Shown: piece by piece, positions 22,835 to 25,136 of the stretch | Layout: each line of letters begins with the position of its first letter | Numbering within the stretch: the first letter of the stretch is position 1 | NCBI GenBank assembly: GCA_038241255.1 | Contig: JBBRFW010000053.1 | Coordinates: 1 to 25,136, forward strand | Length of the DNA stretch: 25,136 nucleotides | Direction: 5' to 3' | Source of the DNA: Schlegelella_A sp038241255 | Lineage (GTDB): Bacteria; Pseudomonadota; Gammaproteobacteria; Burkholderiales; Burkholderiaceae_C | The notes under the pieces: model-generated | The model's input: the letters and a program-made list of their open reading frames with translations, nothing else | The model's database searches: none | What the model was told of the DNA's origin: nothing | Made by a program: the position numbers and the translations under genes

Positions 22835-23052
22835 ACGAAGAGCCGTTTCGCGCCCGCATCGTGCGCTGCCCGACGTGCGGTGGCGAGGCGGTGTACGCGG
22901 CAAGCAACCCGTGCCGGCCGTTCTGCAGCCCGCGCTGCAGGAACAACGACTTCGGCGCCTGGGCGAGCGAAGCCTACGGCGTCGCCGCCCAACCGCCTCG
23001 CGAGGACGACGAGCCCAGCGCCGAGCCGCCCCCTCAACGCGCCAGCCAGTAG
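22831..23052 (+). CDS. yacG: DNA gyrase inhibitor YacG (small zinc-finger protein)
   Basis: A 73-aa zinc-ribbon protein; the E. coli homologue binds GyrB and inhibits gyrase. Zinc ligands C13, C16, C32 and C36 have the same spacing (3, 16, 4) as C9/C12/C28/C32 of E. coli YacG. RCPTCGGEAVYAASNPCRPFCSPRC is followed by the conserved D-FGAWASEAY helix and a disordered acidic, Pro-rich tail. The ATG overlaps the zapD stop. Its last 19 bases overlap the end of the HAD gene on the other strand. Confidence 0.94.
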   Translation: MNEEPFRARIVRCPTCGGEAVYAASNPCRPFCSPRCRNNDFGAWASEAYGVAAQPPREDDEPSAEPPPQRASQ

Positions 23053-23633
23053 TCGGCGAAGCCGGGAAGGTCGTCGTGGATCGAGCGCGCAAGCGCCAGC
23101 TCGGCGCCGGTATTGGGGCTGCCGTTGGGGGCGCGCAACACGAGCGCGGTGTGAATGTGCGCCGGGACGCCGCGCAAATACGGCAAAAAATCGTCGACAA
23201 ACGCCTGCGGGTCCAGGTCGGCAATGGCATCGGCCTTCGGACTCCGCTCCCCTGCCGCGTTGCCGGTGGCGATGACCCGCTCGATGGGAAAGCCGTGGTC
23301 GCGCAGGTTGCGCAGCCTCGCCGCCTCGTGCTCGGCGTCGAGCGCGGAGACGCAGACGAGGTGAAAGCCGGCGTCGTGCAGGCGCTGGCAGGCCTCGACC
23401 GCGCCGGCGATGGCCGGCACCGACGACCAGAACTCCTCGTCGAAGTGGCGCCTGAAGTGGGCGCGCCGGTCCTCGTCGAGCCGGTCGACGTGCCAACGGT
23501 CCATGGGCCAGTAGGCGAGCGGGTCCCGCTCCGAGGGCGGGTTGCCGAAGGCGCGCGCCCAGGCGCCGGCGTATCCGAGGTGGAAGTCGAGAAGGACGCC
23601 GTCGGCGTCCAGGGCGATCACGGGGCGGGCCAT
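23034..23633 (-). CDS. HAD-superfamily hydrolase, unknown substrate
   Basis: A 199-aa haloacid-dehalogenase-fold protein. Motif I is IALDADGVLLDF with the nucleophile Asp9 and the acid/base Asp11; motif II is the Ser in LVCVSALD (near 97); motif III/IV are the Lys in RSPKADA and VDDFLPYL. A helical cap fits between motifs I and II (residues ~18-85, with AYWPMDRWHVDRL and aromatic residues). It resembles the small phosphatases or 5'-nucleotidase-like HADs of proteobacteria, but the substrate is not readable. ATG 23633 gives MARPVIALDADG; the ribosome-binding site is weak. It converges on yacG with a 19-base antisense overlap. Confidence 0.88.
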   Translation of the reverse strand: MARPVIALDADGVLLDFHLGYAGAWARAFGNPPSERDPLAYWPMDRWHVDRLDEDRRAHFRRHFDEEFWSSVPAIAGAVEACQRLHDAGFHLVCVSALDAEHEAARLRNLRDHGFPIERVIATGNAAGERSPKADAIADLDPQAFVDDFLPYLRGVPAHIHTALVLRAPNGSPNTGAELALARSIHDDLPGFADYWLAR

Positions 23634-23693
23634 CGGAGTCGACTCTAGCGAAGGGCGCGCCGCAGCGCTGTCGCGTTAAAGACGGCCCTGCCC

Positions 23694-23723
23694 CTTGAAA
23701 CCCCTCCTGCCCTCCCCCATAAT
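23694..23723 (+). promoter_or_regulatory. groESL promoter, sigma-32-like and sigma-70-compatible
   Basis: CTTGAAA (23694-23700), 14 bases, then CCCCCATAAT (23714-23723). This fits the heat-shock sigma factor consensus (CTTGAAA ... CCCCAT-T); TTGAAA with a 17-base spacer and CATAAT also fits sigma-70. Transcription would start about 23730, at the edge of the CIRCE element. Confidence 0.82.
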
Positions 23724-23730
23724 TAGACTG

Positions 23731-23757
23731 CTAGCACTCGAAAGAGGTGAGTGCTAA
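23731..23757 (+). promoter_or_regulatory. CIRCE operator (HrcA binding site) of groESL
   Basis: CTAGCACTC-N9-GAGTGCTAA, 26 of 27 positions as in TTAGCACTC-N9-GAGTGCTAA; only the outermost base pair is broken (C for T). It begins one base after the predicted start of transcription, in the ~100-base leader before groES. HrcA, whose gene is not in the window, would repress here. Confidence 0.96.
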
Positions 23758-23830
23758 TACCACTTGGTGACCGCCGCGAGGCCGCGCGGTCATCTTCCAC
23801 TCAGCAAGACTCGACCCTCAAGGAGATGCC

Positions 23831-24121
23831 ATGAAACTTCGTCCGTTGCACGATCGCGTGATCGTCAAGCGCGTGGAGCAGGAAACCAAGACCGCCTCGG
23901 GAATCGTCATTCCCGACAACGCCGCCGAGAAGCCCGACCAGGGCGAAGTTCTCTCGGTCGGCCCCGGCAAGCGGAACGAGCGCGGCGACATCACCTCGAT
24001 GAACGTCAAGGCCGGCGACCGGGTGCTGTTCGGCAAGTACAGCGGCCAGACCGTCAAGGTCGATGGCGACGAGCTCCTGGTGATGCGCGAGGAAGACCTC
24101 TTCGCCGTCGTCGAGAAATAA
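23831..24121 (+). CDS. groES: Co-chaperonin GroES
   Basis: A 96-aa subunit of the heptameric lid of the GroEL folding chamber. MKLRPLHDRVIVKRVEQETKTASGIVIPDNAAEKP contains the mobile loop that binds GroEL (TASGIVIPD). VGPGKR and GDRVLFGKYSGQTVK are conserved. AAGGAGA six bases before ATG 23831 is the strongest ribosome-binding site of the window, in keeping with high expression. Regulated by the promoter and CIRCE directly upstream. groEL follows after 22 bases. Confidence 0.98.
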   Translation: MKLRPLHDRVIVKRVEQETKTASGIVIPDNAAEKPDQGEVLSVGPGKRNERGDITSMNVKAGDRVLFGKYSGQTVKVDGDELLVMREEDLFAVVEK

Positions 24122-24143
24122 AGCAGGCAACGGAGATACAGAG

Positions 24144-25136
24144 ATGGCAGCAAAAGACGTTTCATTCGGCGGTGACGCCCGCGCGCGCATGGTCGAGGGT
24201 GTGAACATCCTCGCCAATGCGGTCAAGGTCACCCTCGGCCCCAAGGGCCGCAACGTGGTGCTCGAGCGCTCCTTCGGCGGCCCGACAGTCACCAAGGACG
24301 GGGTCTCGGTCGCCAAGGAGATCGAGCTCAAGGACAAGCTCCAGAACATGGGCGCACAGATGGTCAAGGAAGTCGCTTCCAAGACCAGCGACATCGCCGG
24401 CGACGGCACGACCACGGCCACGGTTCTCGCCCAGGCGATCGTCCGCGAAGGCATGAAGTACGTCGCGGCGGGCATGAACCCGATGGACCTGAAGCGGGGC
24501 ATCGACAAGGCCGTCACGGCGCTCGTCGAGGAGCTCAAGAAGCAGTCCAAGCCGACGACGACCAGCAAGGAAATCGCCCAGGTTGGCACGATCTCGGCGA
24601 ACAGCGACGAGGAAGTCGGCCGAATCATCGCCGACGCGATGGACAAGGTCGGCAAGGAAGGCGTCATCACCGTCGAGGACGGCAAGTCGCTCGCCTCCGA
24701 GCTCGAAGTCGTCGAGGGCATGCAGTTCGACCGCGGCTATCTCTCGCCCTACTTCATCAACAACCCCGACAAGCAGACTGCGGCGCTTGACAACCCGTTC
24801 GTGCTGCTGTTCGACAAGAAGATCAGCAACATCCGCGATCTGTTGCCGACGCTGGAGCAGGTCGCCAAGTCGGGCCGCCCGCTGCTGATCGTCGCCGAGG
24901 AAGTCGAAGGCGAAGCGCTCGCGACGTTGGTCGTGAACACGCTGCGCGGCATCCTCAAGGTCGTCGCCGTCAAGGCGCCGGGCTTCGGTGACCGTCGCAA
25001 GGCCATGCTCGAGGACATCGCCATCCTGACCGGCGGCAAGGTCATCGCCGAGGAAGTCGGCCTCACGCTCGAGAAGGTGCAGCTGGCCGACCTCGGCCAG
25101 GCCAAGCGGGTCGAGGTGGGCAAGGAAAACACGACC
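24144..25136 (+). CDS. groEL: Chaperonin GroEL, N-terminal 331 codons (3' end outside window)
   Basis: ATP-driven chaperonin that forms the double-ring folding chamber with GroES. The start MAAKDVSFGGDARARMVEGVNILANAVKVTLGPKGRNVV is standard; GGAG lies before the ATG. ATP-site sequences VTLGPKGRNV and GDGTTTATVLAQ, containing the catalytic-site Asp, are intact. The apical-domain part (YLSPYFINN, GFGDRRKAMLEDIAILTGG) is complete up to the window end at codon 331 of about 545. Nothing unusual is seen in the visible part. Confidence 0.98.
   Translation, partial: MAAKDVSFGGDARARMVEGVNILANAVKVTLGPKGRNVVLERSFGGPTVTKDGVSVAKEIELKDKLQNMGAQMVKEVASKTSDIAGDGTTTATVLAQAIVREGMKYVAAGMNPMDLKRGIDKAVTALVEELKKQSKPTTTSKEIAQVGTISANSDEEVGRIIADAMDKVGKEGVITVEDGKSLASELEVVEGMQFDRGYLSPYFINNPDKQTAALDNPFVLLFDKKISNIRDLLPTLEQVAKSGRPLLIVAEEVEGEALATLVVNTLRGILKVVAVKAPGFGDRRKAMLEDIAILTGGKVIAEEVGLTLEKVQLADLGQAKRVEVGKENTT

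Noticed and set aside
22010..23230. 406-aa minus-strand frame opposite zapD and yacG
   Set aside because: Overlaps two genes with clear family motifs on the plus strand and the true HAD gene on the minus strand; no signature of its own.
1..25136. A new defence, secretion or biosynthetic system
   Set aside because: Nearly every gene belongs to a known housekeeping or type IV pilus family; the few unknown genes are single, scattered envelope proteins with no shared arrangement suggesting a common system.

Overview
The window is a GC-rich, densely packed stretch of core bacterial chromosome. The gene orders hemA-prfA-prmC-grxD-ubiX, rplU-rpmA-obgE-proB and ispB-tRNA-Pro-pilB-pilC-pilD-coaE-zapD-yacG, plus groESL under a CIRCE operator, point to a betaproteobacterium, most likely Burkholderiales or a close relative (inferred from gene content and protein motifs; no database was searched). 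No phage, insertion sequence, CRISPR array, toxin-antitoxin pair or defence island is visible.

Layout. 1-1711: tyrosine/homogentisate catabolism (3' end of hmgA, then fahA). 1723-2836: a LysE/RhtB-type exporter (minus) divergent from a small secreted protein of unknown function. 2833-4200: miaB, with a duplicated N-terminal motif. 4225-4506: a small membrane protein (minus), divergent from hemA. 4531-9643: hemA, prfA, prmC, a predicted outer-membrane protein, grxD and ubiX, all plus strand. 9656-12036: proS and a lytic transglycosylase on the minus strand, overlapping by 4 bases. 12170-12844: rppH (plus). 12854-15995: rplU, rpmA, a terminator, a two-helix membrane protein, obgE and proB (minus). 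16213-23052: ispB, tRNA-Pro(CGG), the type IV pilus genes pilB/pilC/pilD, coaE, zapD and yacG (plus). 23034-23633: a HAD-family hydrolase (minus). 23694-25136: a heat-shock promoter, CIRCE, groES and a groEL truncated by the window end.

How the genes work together. HemA starts tetrapyrrole synthesis. PrfA and its methylase PrmC terminate translation. Grx4-type GrxD handles Fe-S clusters, and UbiX makes the prenyl-FMN used in ubiquinone synthesis, for which IspB makes the side chain. L21, L27 and the GTPase ObgE belong to 50S assembly. PilB/PilC/PilD power, anchor and process type IV pili. ZapD and YacG are the usual companions of pilBCD-coaE.

The points most worth a second look are the duplicated KVFIKT motif at the start of MiaB, which coincides with a change in Glu and Thr codon choice (recombination, local duplication or an assembly join); the compact sigma-32-like promoter followed at once by CIRCE at groES; -10 boxes placed so close to the hemA and ispB starts that leaderless mRNAs are possible; and three uncharacterised envelope proteins embedded among housekeeping genes. 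I did not find a convincing new multi-gene system.
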